From positions 62,001 to 126,000 of the forward strand of contig CAZQFV010000002.1 of the NCBI GenBank assembly GCA_964592645.1: a stretch of 64,000 nt of DNA, read 5' to 3'. The position numbers and the translations under genes were made by a program. Under the pieces are notes generated by a model that ran no database searches, was not told the DNA's origin, and saw only the letters and a list, made by a program, of their open reading frames with translations. This DNA comes from CAZQFV01 sp964592645. GTDB lineage: Bacteria; Chloroflexota; Chloroflexia; DTKN01. Positions 9,135-15,685 of this stretch are shown piece by piece (the first letter of the stretch is position 1; the number at the start of each line of letters is the position of its first letter).

Positions 9135-10172
9135 CTAGATATTCCCCATTGTCAGGGCCAAGATGGCCTTCTGCACATGGAGCCTGTTCTCGGCAATGTC
9201 GTAGATGGCGCTGCGCGGGCCGCTGGCAACCTCCTCGGCCACCTCGAAGCCGCGGTCGATGGGCATCGGGTGGGTGAAGATGGCGTTGGCGGTGCGGGCC
9301 ATGCGCTCGACGCTGGTGATCCAGCCGGGGAACGCCTTGGCCTTCTCGATCTCGGCCGCCTTCTGGAAGACGCCGTCCTGGTAGGCCTGCGGCGTGACCC
9401 AGTTGCGGCTGTAGACGATGTGCGCGCCGTCGTAGCAGCCGTCCGGATCGTCCGTGATGTGGAAGGCCGTGCCGTTGGCCGCACAGTTGGCCTGGGTCCA
9501 GGCATAAACCTGGGGGTCGAGATCGTAGCCTTCCGGCCGGGCGATGGTCACTTCCATGCCGAAGCGCGAGGCGATGAGCAGCGCTTCCTGCACGCTGCAC
9601 CAGGACCGGGCCAGGGCGCCGGAGGCCCAGGTGAGCAGGAATTTCTTGCCGCGCAGGTTAGCATAGTTCGGCCGGCCGGGCCCTTCGCCGTACCATTCGG
9701 CCCAGCCCATGACATCGGCCAGGCCCTGGCAGGGGTGGAACTTGTCGTCGGCCATGTTGATGATCGGCACGTGGGCCCAGTGGGCATACTCGCGCAGCAG
9801 TTCGTTGCCGGCGCCGTAGTAGGGCACCTTGTCCTCCAGGATGCGGATGCCGATGCCGCAGGCGTAGCGGGCCATCACCTTGGCGGCGTCCTCGATCGTT
9901 TCGCCGGCCGTCTTGGCCGTCTTTAGGCGCATCGCCCCGGGCTCCAGGAACTGGGCATGGCCGCCCAGCTCGGTGGCGGCGCACTCGAACGACTGCCGCG
10001 TGCGCACCGAGGGGTTATAGAAGAACATGAAAAATGTCCGGTGGGCCAGGATGCTCGTCCAGCGCGGCGAGAAGCGATCGCGCTTCATCTGGGCCGCCAG
10101 GTCGAGCGTGGCCATGAGCTCTTCGAAGGCCCATTCCTGGGAACAGATCAGGTCGCGTCCGTACAGGTCCAT
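9135..10172 (-). CDS. Knotted-type carbamoyltransferase (AOTCase/YgeW-like), paralogue 1
   Basis: A 345-residue aspartate/ornithine carbamoyltransferase-superfamily protein. The carbamoyl-phosphate loop reads NPSVRTRQSFE (Ser55-Val-Arg-Thr-Arg59), and the end IAENRLHVQKAILALTMG is typical of the knotted N-acetylornithine carbamoyltransferase group, not of anabolic ArgF. The usual HCLP motif is HPMP here (THPMPIDRGFEV), so the acceptor differs from ornithine enzymes and probably from paralogue 2. The start is ATG at 10172 after AGGAGGAAAGAG; an extension to 10244 would run into a dispersed repeat. With carbamate kinase 11 bases downstream, a catabolic direction is likely. Substrate unknown. 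Confidence 0.88.
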   Translation of the reverse strand: MDLYGRDLICSQEWAFEELMATLDLAAQMKRDRFSPRWTSILAHRTFFMFFYNPSVRTRQSFECAATELGGHAQFLEPGAMRLKTAKTAGETIEDAAKVMARYACGIGIRILEDKVPYYGAGNELLREYAHWAHVPIINMADDKFHPCQGLADVMGWAEWYGEGPGRPNYANLRGKKFLLTWASGALARSWCSVQEALLIASRFGMEVTIARPEGYDLDPQVYAWTQANCAANGTAFHITDDPDGCYDGAHIVYSRNWVTPQAYQDGVFQKAAEIEKAKAFPGWITSVERMARTANAIFTHPMPIDRGFEVAEEVASGPRSAIYDIAENRLHVQKAILALTMGNI

Positions 10173-10198
10173 CTCTTTCCTCCTGTGAAACCATTGGT

Positions 10199-10269
10199 CT
10201 CCGCATAGGTCCCTCAAGCCGGTGCACGCGGATTTCGGCTTCAATGGTGTACGGCGAGCTATGCAGGAG
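10199..10269 (-). repeat. Dispersed intergenic element, copy B (leader of carbamoyltransferase 1)
   Basis: Read on the minus strand this 71-bp element begins CTCCTGCATAG and ends CTATGCGGAG, which pair as a stem with one bulged base. Inside, AAGCCG and CGGCTT form a second possible stem. The same sequence recurs at 12806-12878 and 62957-63024, and in degraded form at 12885-12993. It fills most of the gap between the flavin reductase stop and the carbamoyltransferase start, ending 26 bases before the ATG. It could be a miniature inverted-repeat element or a structured leader RNA. Confidence 0.75.
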
Positions 10270-10272
10270 TCA

Positions 10273-10821
10273 CTAACGGCCGGAGCCGTGCGCGTCCAGC
10301 CGTTGGCCCATGGCGTGGTACTCCCCCGCCAGGTAGCAGAGCAGGTCGGCGCGGTTGTAGGCGATCCCGCCGGCCGGCCCGACCAACGCCTCGTCGCACT
10401 GCACGGCCACCACCTCGCCCAGAAAAAGGTCGTGCGTGCCCAGGGGGATGGTTTGGCGCACGACGCACTCCAGGTGGATGGGGCACTCGGCGATCAGCGG
10501 CACCCGGACCCGCGACGCCGGCATGGGGGTGAGCCGGCACAGGGCGAACTTGTCGTGGTCGCGCCCCGAGACGGTGCCGCAGCGGTCCACCGCCGAGATC
10601 AGGCCGGCCGGCGGCAGGTTGACGACGAACTCGCCCACCTCGCGCAGGAGGTGGTGCGAGTGCCGCTCCGGCCGCACGGCGATCCCCACCATGGGCGGCT
10701 GGGAGCAGACCGTCCCGGCCCAGGCCAGGGTGATGATATTGGGCCGTTCTACGCCGCAAGTCACCAGTACGGCGGGGGCCGGGAAGAGGGCCGTGGCCCC
10801 GGGGAGAATCGTTTTGGCCAT
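10273..10821 (-). CDS. Flavin reductase-like FMN-binding protein
   Basis: A 182-residue protein of the flavin reductase-like (split-barrel FMN-binding) family. The N-terminal strand pattern PAVLVTCGVERPNIITLAWAGTVCS and the segments VGIAVRPERHSHHLL and EFVVNLPPAGL are typical of the family, which binds FMN and reduces it or acts as a flavoprotein oxidoreductase. The ATG at 10821 lies two bases after the stop of the upstream carbamoyltransferase gene, so translation is coupled. Its place between two carbamoyltransferases suggests a step in the same pathway, perhaps redox chemistry on the ureide substrate; the reaction is unknown. Confidence 0.85.
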   Translation of the reverse strand: MAKTILPGATALFPAPAVLVTCGVERPNIITLAWAGTVCSQPPMVGIAVRPERHSHHLLREVGEFVVNLPPAGLISAVDRCGTVSGRDHDKFALCRLTPMPASRVRVPLIAECPIHLECVVRQTIPLGTHDLFLGEVVAVQCDEALVGPAGGIAYNRADLLCYLAGEYHAMGQRLDAHGSGR

Positions 10822-10823
10822 CG

Positions 10824-11873
10824 CTACCGCCCCATCACCAGGCTCATCACGGCCTTCTGCACGTGCAGACGGTTCTCGGCCTCGTCGAAGACCGCCGACT
10901 GGGGGCCGTCGATGACATCGTCGGTGACCTCGAAGCCGCGGTCGCAGGGCAGGCAGTGCATGTAGATGGCGTCGCGGTGCGCCAGGCGCAGCAGGTCGGC
11001 GTTGGCGATCCAGTGCTTGTTGCGGTCGAATATCTCTTGCGTCTTCCGGGGGTCGGCCTGGCCGATGGGCGGCTGAAAGATCGGCGTCGCGCACCAGGCC
11101 TTCGGATAGACGACATGGGCGCCCTCCATGGCTTCGCGCATGTCGTTGCTCACGCGGAAGGAACCGCCGTAGCGTTGGGCGTAGCCCTCGCAGGCGGCCA
11201 GCACCGCCGGGTCCAACTCCATGCCCTCGGGATGGGCCAGGACGACGTCCATGCCCATCTTGGTGGCCATGGTGATGGCGCTCTGCGGCACGGCGCGCGG
11301 CTTGTGGATGCTCGGGGAGTAGGCCCAGGACATCACGAACTTGACCCCGCGGAACCCGCCGAACTTTTCCCGGACCGTGAGGACGTCGGCCAGGGCCTGG
11401 AAGGGATGGTACATGTCGCACTCCATGTTCAGGACCGGGATATCGGCCCAATGGGCGAACTCGCGGATCATGGCGTTGGCCCCGCCGTACTCCCAGTCTA
11501 CCGGGTCGCCGTAGCAGCGGATGGCGATGGCGTGGCCCATGCGCGAGAGGGTGCGGGCGACATCGGAGACGCGCTCGGTAGAGTAGGCTACCTCGCGGCC
11601 GGCCAGGGCCGGCGTATAGATCTTGCTGGGATCCAGGTAGTGGGCGTGGCCGCCCAACTGGGTCATGCCGGCCTCGAACGAGTTGCGCGTCCGCAGGCTC
11701 TGGTTGTAAAAGATCATGAAGAGCGTCTTGCCCCGCAGGATGTGGTCGTGCGGCTCGCCGATGGCAAAGCGCTGCTTCAGGTTCAGGGCCAGGTCGAGGA
11801 TCTGGTCGATCTCCTCCCGGCTCCACTCCATGTCGGTGATGAAATCGCGTCCGCGAAACGTCTCGGTCTTCAT
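10824..11873 (-). CDS. Knotted-type carbamoyltransferase (AOTCase/YgeW-like), paralogue 2
   Basis: A 349-residue carbamoyltransferase. The carbamoyl-phosphate loop is NQSLRTRNSFEAG (Ser59 to Arg63), and FVMSWAYSPS and AHPEGMELDP resemble E. coli YgeW and N-acetylornithine carbamoyltransferase. The C-terminus DEAENRLHVQKAVMSLVMG is that of the knotted group. Unlike paralogue 1 it keeps the HCLP motif (YMHCLPCDRGFEV). The start at 11873 follows AAAGGAGGAAACG. It heads a minus-strand set: this gene, flavin reductase, paralogue 1, carbamate kinase. N-acetylornithine, succinylornithine or an oxamate/ureide type acceptor are all possible; anabolic ornithine transcarbamoylase is least likely given the neighbours. 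Confidence 0.88.
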   Translation of the reverse strand: MKTETFRGRDFITDMEWSREEIDQILDLALNLKQRFAIGEPHDHILRGKTLFMIFYNQSLRTRNSFEAGMTQLGGHAHYLDPSKIYTPALAGREVAYSTERVSDVARTLSRMGHAIAIRCYGDPVDWEYGGANAMIREFAHWADIPVLNMECDMYHPFQALADVLTVREKFGGFRGVKFVMSWAYSPSIHKPRAVPQSAITMATKMGMDVVLAHPEGMELDPAVLAACEGYAQRYGGSFRVSNDMREAMEGAHVVYPKAWCATPIFQPPIGQADPRKTQEIFDRNKHWIANADLLRLAHRDAIYMHCLPCDRGFEVTDDVIDGPQSAVFDEAENRLHVQKAVMSLVMGR

Positions 11874-11986
11874 CGTTTCCTCCTTTGAACGAACCCGCTC
11901 CGGTATAAGAAAAAAACCTCCTTTGGCAGGCGCCGGCCCGGCTTTTCCGCCAGGACGGCCTCCGCCGCGGGAGAACTCGGCACTTG

Positions 11987-12364
11987 CTAGCGCCTGTCCT
12001 TTTCCATCAGCCGGCCGATGCGCTGCAGCAGGTCGGGAAACTCGAACGGCTTGATCAGGTAGTCGTCGGCCCCGGCCTCGAATCCCCGGCGGATGTCCTC
12101 CTTCTCGTCACGCACGCTGAAGATGACCACAGGAACGTTGCGCGCGGCTTTGATCTGGCGGCAGACCTCCCAACCGCTCAGGTACGGCATGTTGAGGTCC
12201 AGCAGCACCAGGTCGGGCTGAAAACGCTCGAACTCGGCCGCCGCCTCCCGGGAATCGGAGATAGCCGAGATCCGGAAGCCTTCTTTCTGCAGAAAACGGG
12301 CCAGGAGCTGGTTCATCGCCTGGCTGTCGTCAACGATCAGAATCTTGCGCTCCACTTTCCTCAC
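11987..12364 (-). CDS. Stand-alone response regulator receiver protein
   Basis: A receiver domain of about 125 residues with no output domain. The acidic pocket is in ILIVDDS, the phosphorylated Asp is in DLVLLDLNMP, and the conserved Lys is in DYLIKPFEF. The start is uncertain: GTG at 12364 and GTG at 12355 are both in frame, the second with GAGG closer to ideal spacing. It overlaps the end of the preceding receiver gene, so the two are translated together. No histidine kinase is in the window. The partner and output are unknown. Confidence 0.85.
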   Translation of the reverse strand: MRKVERKILIVDDSQAMNQLLARFLQKEGFRISAISDSREAAAEFERFQPDLVLLDLNMPYLSGWEVCRQIKAARNVPVVIFSVRDEKEDIRRGFEAGADDYLIKPFEFPDLLQRIGRLMEKDRR

Positions 12365-12752
12365 CCTTTCTATTTCCCAGGCGACGGATGGGTGGCCGCA
12401 GCGCATTGTCCAGCGCAGCCATCAGTTGATTGATCTCGAACGGCTTGGCCAGGTAGGTGGTGGCCCCGGCCCGCAGGCCGCGCTGCACGGCCTCGGACTC
12501 GGCCTGTACGGTCAGCATGATTACGGGGGTCTTGGGCGAAGACTGCTTGATCCGCCGGCAGAGCTCGATGCCGTCCAGCCCCGGAAGGTTGACATCCAAC
12601 AGCACCACATCGGGTTGTAGCCGGGTGAAGGACTCCCAGCCGAGCAGCCCGTCCTCGGCGTGGAAGAACTCGTAGCCGGCCTGACCGAGGATGTGCCGCA
12701 GGAGGCGGCTGATATCGGGGCTATCCTCTACAACCAGGATGGTCGGGCTCAC
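12330..12752 (-). CDS. Stand-alone response regulator receiver protein
   Basis: A 140-residue receiver domain protein. Acidic residues lie in ILVVEDS, the phosphoacceptor Asp in VVLLDVNLPGLDG, and the switch Lys in YLAKPFEINQL. The C-terminal 20 residues are polar and without a DNA-binding domain. The start is GTG at 12752, preceded by GAGAGG. It overlaps the next receiver gene by up to 35 bases, an arrangement that suggests a fixed ratio of the two receivers, perhaps as a phosphorelay. Dispersed repeats lie just upstream. Confidence 0.87.
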   Translation of the reverse strand: MSPTILVVEDSPDISRLLRHILGQAGYEFFHAEDGLLGWESFTRLQPDVVLLDVNLPGLDGIELCRRIKQSSPKTPVIMLTVQAESEAVQRGLRAGATTYLAKPFEINQLMAALDNALRPPIRRLGNRKGEESGAQDSDR

Positions 12753-12805
12753 GATCGCCTCTCCCCGGTTCGGGCTTACTGACCTCCGCGTCGACCTCTA
12801 CTGCT

Positions 12806-12878
12806 GAGTCCTGCATAGCTCGCCAGACCACCTTGAAGCCGAAATCCGCGGGCCCCGACCTGCGGGATCTATGCGGAG
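12806..12878 (+). repeat. Dispersed intergenic element, copy C1
   Basis: A 73-bp copy of the element at 10199-10269, here on the plus strand: GAGTCCTGCATAGCTCGC at the left, CTTGAAGCCGAAATCCGCG in the middle and GATCTATGCGGAG at the right. It lies in the non-coding gap between the two-receiver operon and the micro-gene at 13101, not directly before a start codon. Confidence 0.75.
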
Positions 12879-12884
12879 ATCGGT

Positions 12885-12993
12885 GACTCCGGCATAGCTC
12901 GCTATATTAGCTGGACGCCCAAACCCGTGTGCCCCGACTTGGCGCGTCCGAAATCTGGTTTGCAGGTGCGATATCGAGTTATGCAAAGATCGG
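12885..12993. repeat. Dispersed element, degraded inverted pair (C2/C3)
   Basis: The left end GACTCCGGCATAGCTCGC and the following bases to about 12939 align with copy C1 in the same direction. From 12946 to 12993 the sequence aligns in the opposite direction with copy A (GTCCG, then CGAGTTATGC and GATCGGT). The result is two partial copies facing each other with the CTATGC ends outward, more diverged than C1. This accounts for most of the gap between 12753 and the promoter at 13041. Confidence 0.6.
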
Positions 12994-13040
12994 TAACTGC
13001 TCGAATGATAGCATAGAAAACGGCCTTTGTCAAAAGCGAT

Positions 13041-13069
13041 TTGACCTTTGGGGCGGGTTATGGTATACT
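13041..13069 (+). promoter_or_regulatory. Strong sigma-70-type promoter for the bL37-like gene
   Basis: TTGACC at 13041-13046, a 17-base spacer and TATACT at 13064-13069, 31 bases upstream of the start codon. One of the best consensus matches in the window, suggesting high expression. Confidence 0.75.
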
Positions 13070-13100
13070 GCCCGCGCACAAAACGGCAGGAGGATTGAAG

Positions 13101-13190
13101 ATGGCCAGGCACCGACCGAGAAAAATCACCAAGGCGAACCACGGCAAGCGGCCGGCTTCGCACAAAAAGATTCGCCGCTGGCGCCACTAG
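13101..13190 (+). CDS. 29-residue basic protein resembling ribosomal protein bL37
   Basis: A tiny gene with strong expression signals: promoter at 13041, AGGAGG seven bases before ATG, and a terminator after it. The product starts MARHRPRKIT and carries KANHGKRP at residues 11-18, followed by a tail rich in Arg, Lys and His. About half the residues are basic. The ANHGKRP core is the feature I recall from the roughly 24-residue mycobacterial 50S protein bL37 and its actinobacterial relatives; that recall was not checked by alignment. Infer a ribosome-associated peptide that binds rRNA. Other tiny basic ribosomal proteins (bTHX, bS22) lack this motif. Genes of this size are usually missed by annotation. 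Confidence 0.65.
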   Translation: MARHRPRKITKANHGKRPASHKKIRRWRH

Positions 13191-13198
13191 GGAAGCGC

Positions 13199-13254
13199 CG
13201 TATCGCGAGCGGCCCACGCCGCGGCCGATCCGTGGTGCCGCGGCTCGCGATACG
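13199..13254 (+). other. Large stem-loop downstream of the bL37-like gene
   Basis: CGTATCGCGAGC at 13199-13210 and GCTCGCGATACG at 13243-13254 are a perfect 12-bp inverted repeat. The 32-base loop can pair further (GGC-CCACG with CGTGG-GCC). It begins eight bases after the stop codon. It has no T tract and precedes a separate terminator, so it may protect the short transcript's 3' end. Confidence 0.7.
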
Positions 13255-13272
13255 TCTCCCGCCCATTTCCCC

Positions 13273-13304
13273 GCCCTGGCAGTGCTGCCGGGGCTTTTTC
13301 TTTT
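13273..13304 (+). terminator. Rho-independent terminator after the bL37-like gene
   Basis: GCCCTGGCA and TGCCGGGGC form a nine-bp stem (one G-T pair) with loop GTGC, followed by TTTTTCTTTT. It closes a transcript of roughly 220 bases starting near 13077. Confidence 0.85.
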
Positions 13305-13326
13305 CCGGGGCCACGGCATGGCCGGT

Positions 13327-13355
13327 TTGCGTTCCCTTCCCTTCTGCGTTATAAT
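13327..13355 (+). promoter_or_regulatory. Promoter for the yqeC-mocA operon
   Basis: TTGCGT at 13327-13332 and TATAAT at 13350-13355 with a 17-base spacer, about 95 bases before the GTG start at 13449. Confidence 0.65.
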
Positions 13356-13448
13356 TCCCGTGGCCGGCCGGGATGGCCTGGCGGCAGGTGGCCGGCCTTG
13401 GGGCCCGGCGGGATAGACCGGGAAGAAGAATACATCCCTGGGTGAACG

Positions 13449-14861
13449 GTGAGCGGCGATCGGGATGCGGGTCGAGGACTGCTGGTAGCGCTGGACATCC
13501 GCCCCGGTGAGGTCGTCGCCCTGGTGGGGGGCGGCGGAAAGACGGGACTGGCCTATCGCTTGCTCGAGGAAGCCCGGGGGCAAGGCTGGACGGTCCTGTT
13601 TACTACGACAACGCGGGTGTTTGCCCCGGCCACCGGGGACGGCGCCTTTTTCATTGGGGAGCCCGATTACGGGCCGCTGGGGCGCCAACTGCAGGCGGAA
13701 CGCCGGCTGCTCCTGGCGCGGCGCTGGCTGGACGAGTGGGAAGACACGCCGGCCGGCCGCCGGCGCAAGGCCGAGGGCTTCCCGGCCCCGGAGATCGCGG
13801 CGATCGTTAACAACCTGCAGCCCGACCTGACGCTTGTCGAGGCCGATGGCTCGCGCCACCGCCCGTTCAAAGCGCCGGCGGAGTACGAGCCGGTGGTCCC
13901 TCCGGGGGCGACCCTGCTCCTGGTCGTGGCCGGCCTGGGCGTGCTGGGGCAGCCGTTGGGCCCGGCCGCCGTCCATCGCCCGGAGCAGGTGGCGCGCCTG
14001 GCCGGGGTGCCGCTGGGGACGGCGGTGGATGAGGCCGTTGTGGCTTCTGTGCTGGGCCATCCCCAGGGGGGGCTAAAGGGGCTGCCGTCGGCGGCGCGGG
14101 CCGTCGCCGTGCTGGCCCAGGCCACCGCGGAACGGCGGCCGGCCGGCCGGTCGCTGGCTCGCCGCCTGCTGCGCGGGCCGGCCTTCGACCGCGTGCTCCT
14201 TGTAGACCTGGCAGATGGCAACGCCGAGACCTGGCGGCGCGATGAGCGCGGTGGGGCAACTCTGCCGCCCGGGGATGGGCCGCGGGTGCACGCGGTGGTC
14301 CTGGCGGCCGGATGCTCCCGGCGCATGGGGGCGAACAAGCTGCTGCTGCCTCTGGGGGGGAAACCGCTGCTGGCCCATGCGGTGGACGCGGCGCTGGGCT
14401 CCCTGGCGGCCGAGGTCTGGGTCGTGCTGGGGGCCGAGGCAGAGGCGATCCGCTGGGCCCTGGGAGGGCGCCCGGTGCGGTTCCTGGAGAATCCTCGCTG
14501 GGCCGAGGGACAGGCTACGTCGCTCCAGGCTGCGTTGGGCCAACTGCCCGACTGGAGCGCGGGGACTCTCTTTCTGGCCGGCGATATGCCCCTGGTATCG
14601 GCGGCTCACCTGGACGGCCTGATCGGGCGCCTGGGGCCGGCGGCCGTGGTCTGGAGCGGCTACGGCGAGGTGCGTGGCATCCCGGCCCTCTTTGGGCCGG
14701 CGGCTTTCCCGGCCCTGCGGCAGCTACGCGGCGATTGTGGTGGGCGGGCCCTGGCCGGCCGCTTTGCCGAGGCCGTGGTGCCGTCCGCTGTTCCGCCGCT
14801 GGATGTCGATACCCCGGCCGACTACGAGGAAGCGCGGCGGCGGATGGAGGTTACGCTATGA
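13449..14861 (+). CDS. YqeC-MocA fusion: selenium-dependent hydroxylase accessory protein and molybdopterin cytidylyltransferase
   Basis: A 470-residue two-domain protein. The N-terminal YqeC-type domain carries the P-loop ALVGGGGKTGLAY (Lys31) and LTLVEADGSRHRPFKAP near residue 135, both typical of the selenium-dependent molybdenum hydroxylase accessory family. From about residue 284 a MocA-like nucleotidyltransferase starts with VVLAAGCSRRMGANKLLLP and continues with FLAGDMPLV; such domains load CTP onto molybdopterin. The two activities are separate genes in E. coli, so this is a fusion. The GTG start at 13449 has a weak ribosome site. Its stop overlaps the next ATG by four bases (ATGA), so it is coupled to YqeB. 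Confidence 0.88.
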   Translation: MSGDRDAGRGLLVALDIRPGEVVALVGGGGKTGLAYRLLEEARGQGWTVLFTTTTRVFAPATGDGAFFIGEPDYGPLGRQLQAERRLLLARRWLDEWEDTPAGRRRKAEGFPAPEIAAIVNNLQPDLTLVEADGSRHRPFKAPAEYEPVVPPGATLLLVVAGLGVLGQPLGPAAVHRPEQVARLAGVPLGTAVDEAVVASVLGHPQGGLKGLPSAARAVAVLAQATAERRPAGRSLARRLLRGPAFDRVLLVDLADGNAETWRRDERGGATLPPGDGPRVHAVVLAAGCSRRMGANKLLLPLGGKPLLAHAVDAALGSLAAEVWVVLGAEAEAIRWALGGRPVRFLENPRWAEGQATSLQAALGQLPDWSAGTLFLAGDMPLVSAAHLDGLIGRLGPAAVVWSGYGEVRGIPALFGPAAFPALRQLRGDCGGRALAGRFAEAVVPSAVPPLDVDTPADYEEARRRMEVTL

Positions 14862-15685
14862 GCAGAGGCCCGCGCCCGCGGATCGTCGTCAAGGGCAGCG
14901 GGGACCTGGGCAGCGGCGTCGTCTGGCGGCTGTGGCGCTGTGGGTTTCCGGTGATCGTTTTGGAGCAGCCCCGGCCCACGGCCATTCGGCGGGCGGTGGC
15001 CCTGGCCTCCGCCGTGTACGAGGGGACGGTGACCGTGGAGGGACTGACGGCCCGGCGCGCCGAGCTGGAGGATGTCGAGCCGCTGTTGGCGCGGGGGCAG
15101 GTCCCGGTCCTGGTGGACCCCCGGGCGATGTCTCTGGCGACGCTGCGGCCGGCGGTGCTGGTCGATGCCATCCTGGCCAAGCGCAACACGGGGACCGGCC
15201 TCACGGATGCTCCCCTGGTGGTGGCCCTGGGGCCGGGCTTCTGCGCCGGGCGGGACTGTCACGCGGTGGTGGAGACGGCCCGCGGCCATACCCTGGGGCG
15301 GGTCTACTGGCGGGGCGAGGCGCTGGCGAATAGCGGCGTGCCGGGCGAGGTGGGCGGTGTCGGGAGTCAGCGCGTCCTGCGGGCGCCGGCCGACGGCACC
15401 TTTGTGCCGCTGGCGCAGATCGGGGACATAGTGCAGGCCGGGCAGGTGTTGGCGCGGGTCGGCGAAGAGCCGGTGACGGCACAGATCCCTGGAGTCCTGC
15501 GGGGACTTTTGCAGGCCGGTCTGCCGGTGACGGCCGGGATGAAGGTGGGCGATGTCGACCCGCGCGGAGAACGGTCTAACTGCTTCATCATTTCCGACAA
15601 GGCGCTGGCCGTTGCCGGCGGGGTTTTGGAAGCGATATTGACCTGGATGCACGGTGTTGCTGGAGCAGCAGAGGGCGTCTCGTGA
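14858..15685 (+). CDS. yqeB: Selenium-dependent molybdenum hydroxylase system protein, YqeB/EF2563 family
   Basis: A 275-residue protein starting RIVVKGSGDLGSGVVWRLWRCGF, the Rossmann-like signature of the YqeB/EF2563 family, which co-occurs with selenium-dependent molybdenum hydroxylases. Further family landmarks are LVDAILAKRNTG and VALGPGFCAGRDCHAVVETARGH, with two cysteines, and a barrel-like C-terminal part (APADGTFVPLAQIGDIVQAGQ). It probably helps insert the non-cysteine selenium into the molybdenum cofactor; the exact reaction is not known. ATG at 14858 has GGAGG seven bases upstream. Neighbours are coupled on both sides by four-base overlaps. Confidence 0.9.
   Translation: MSRGPRPRIVVKGSGDLGSGVVWRLWRCGFPVIVLEQPRPTAIRRAVALASAVYEGTVTVEGLTARRAELEDVEPLLARGQVPVLVDPRAMSLATLRPAVLVDAILAKRNTGTGLTDAPLVVALGPGFCAGRDCHAVVETARGHTLGRVYWRGEALANSGVPGEVGGVGSQRVLRAPADGTFVPLAQIGDIVQAGQVLARVGEEPVTAQIPGVLRGLLQAGLPVTAGMKVGDVDPRGERSNCFIISDKALAVAGGVLEAILTWMHGVAGAAEGVS

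Noticed and set aside
12753..13040. A small gene in the gap before the micro-gene
   Set aside because: The open frames there overlap the dispersed repeats, lack ribosome sites and have no coherent protein character.
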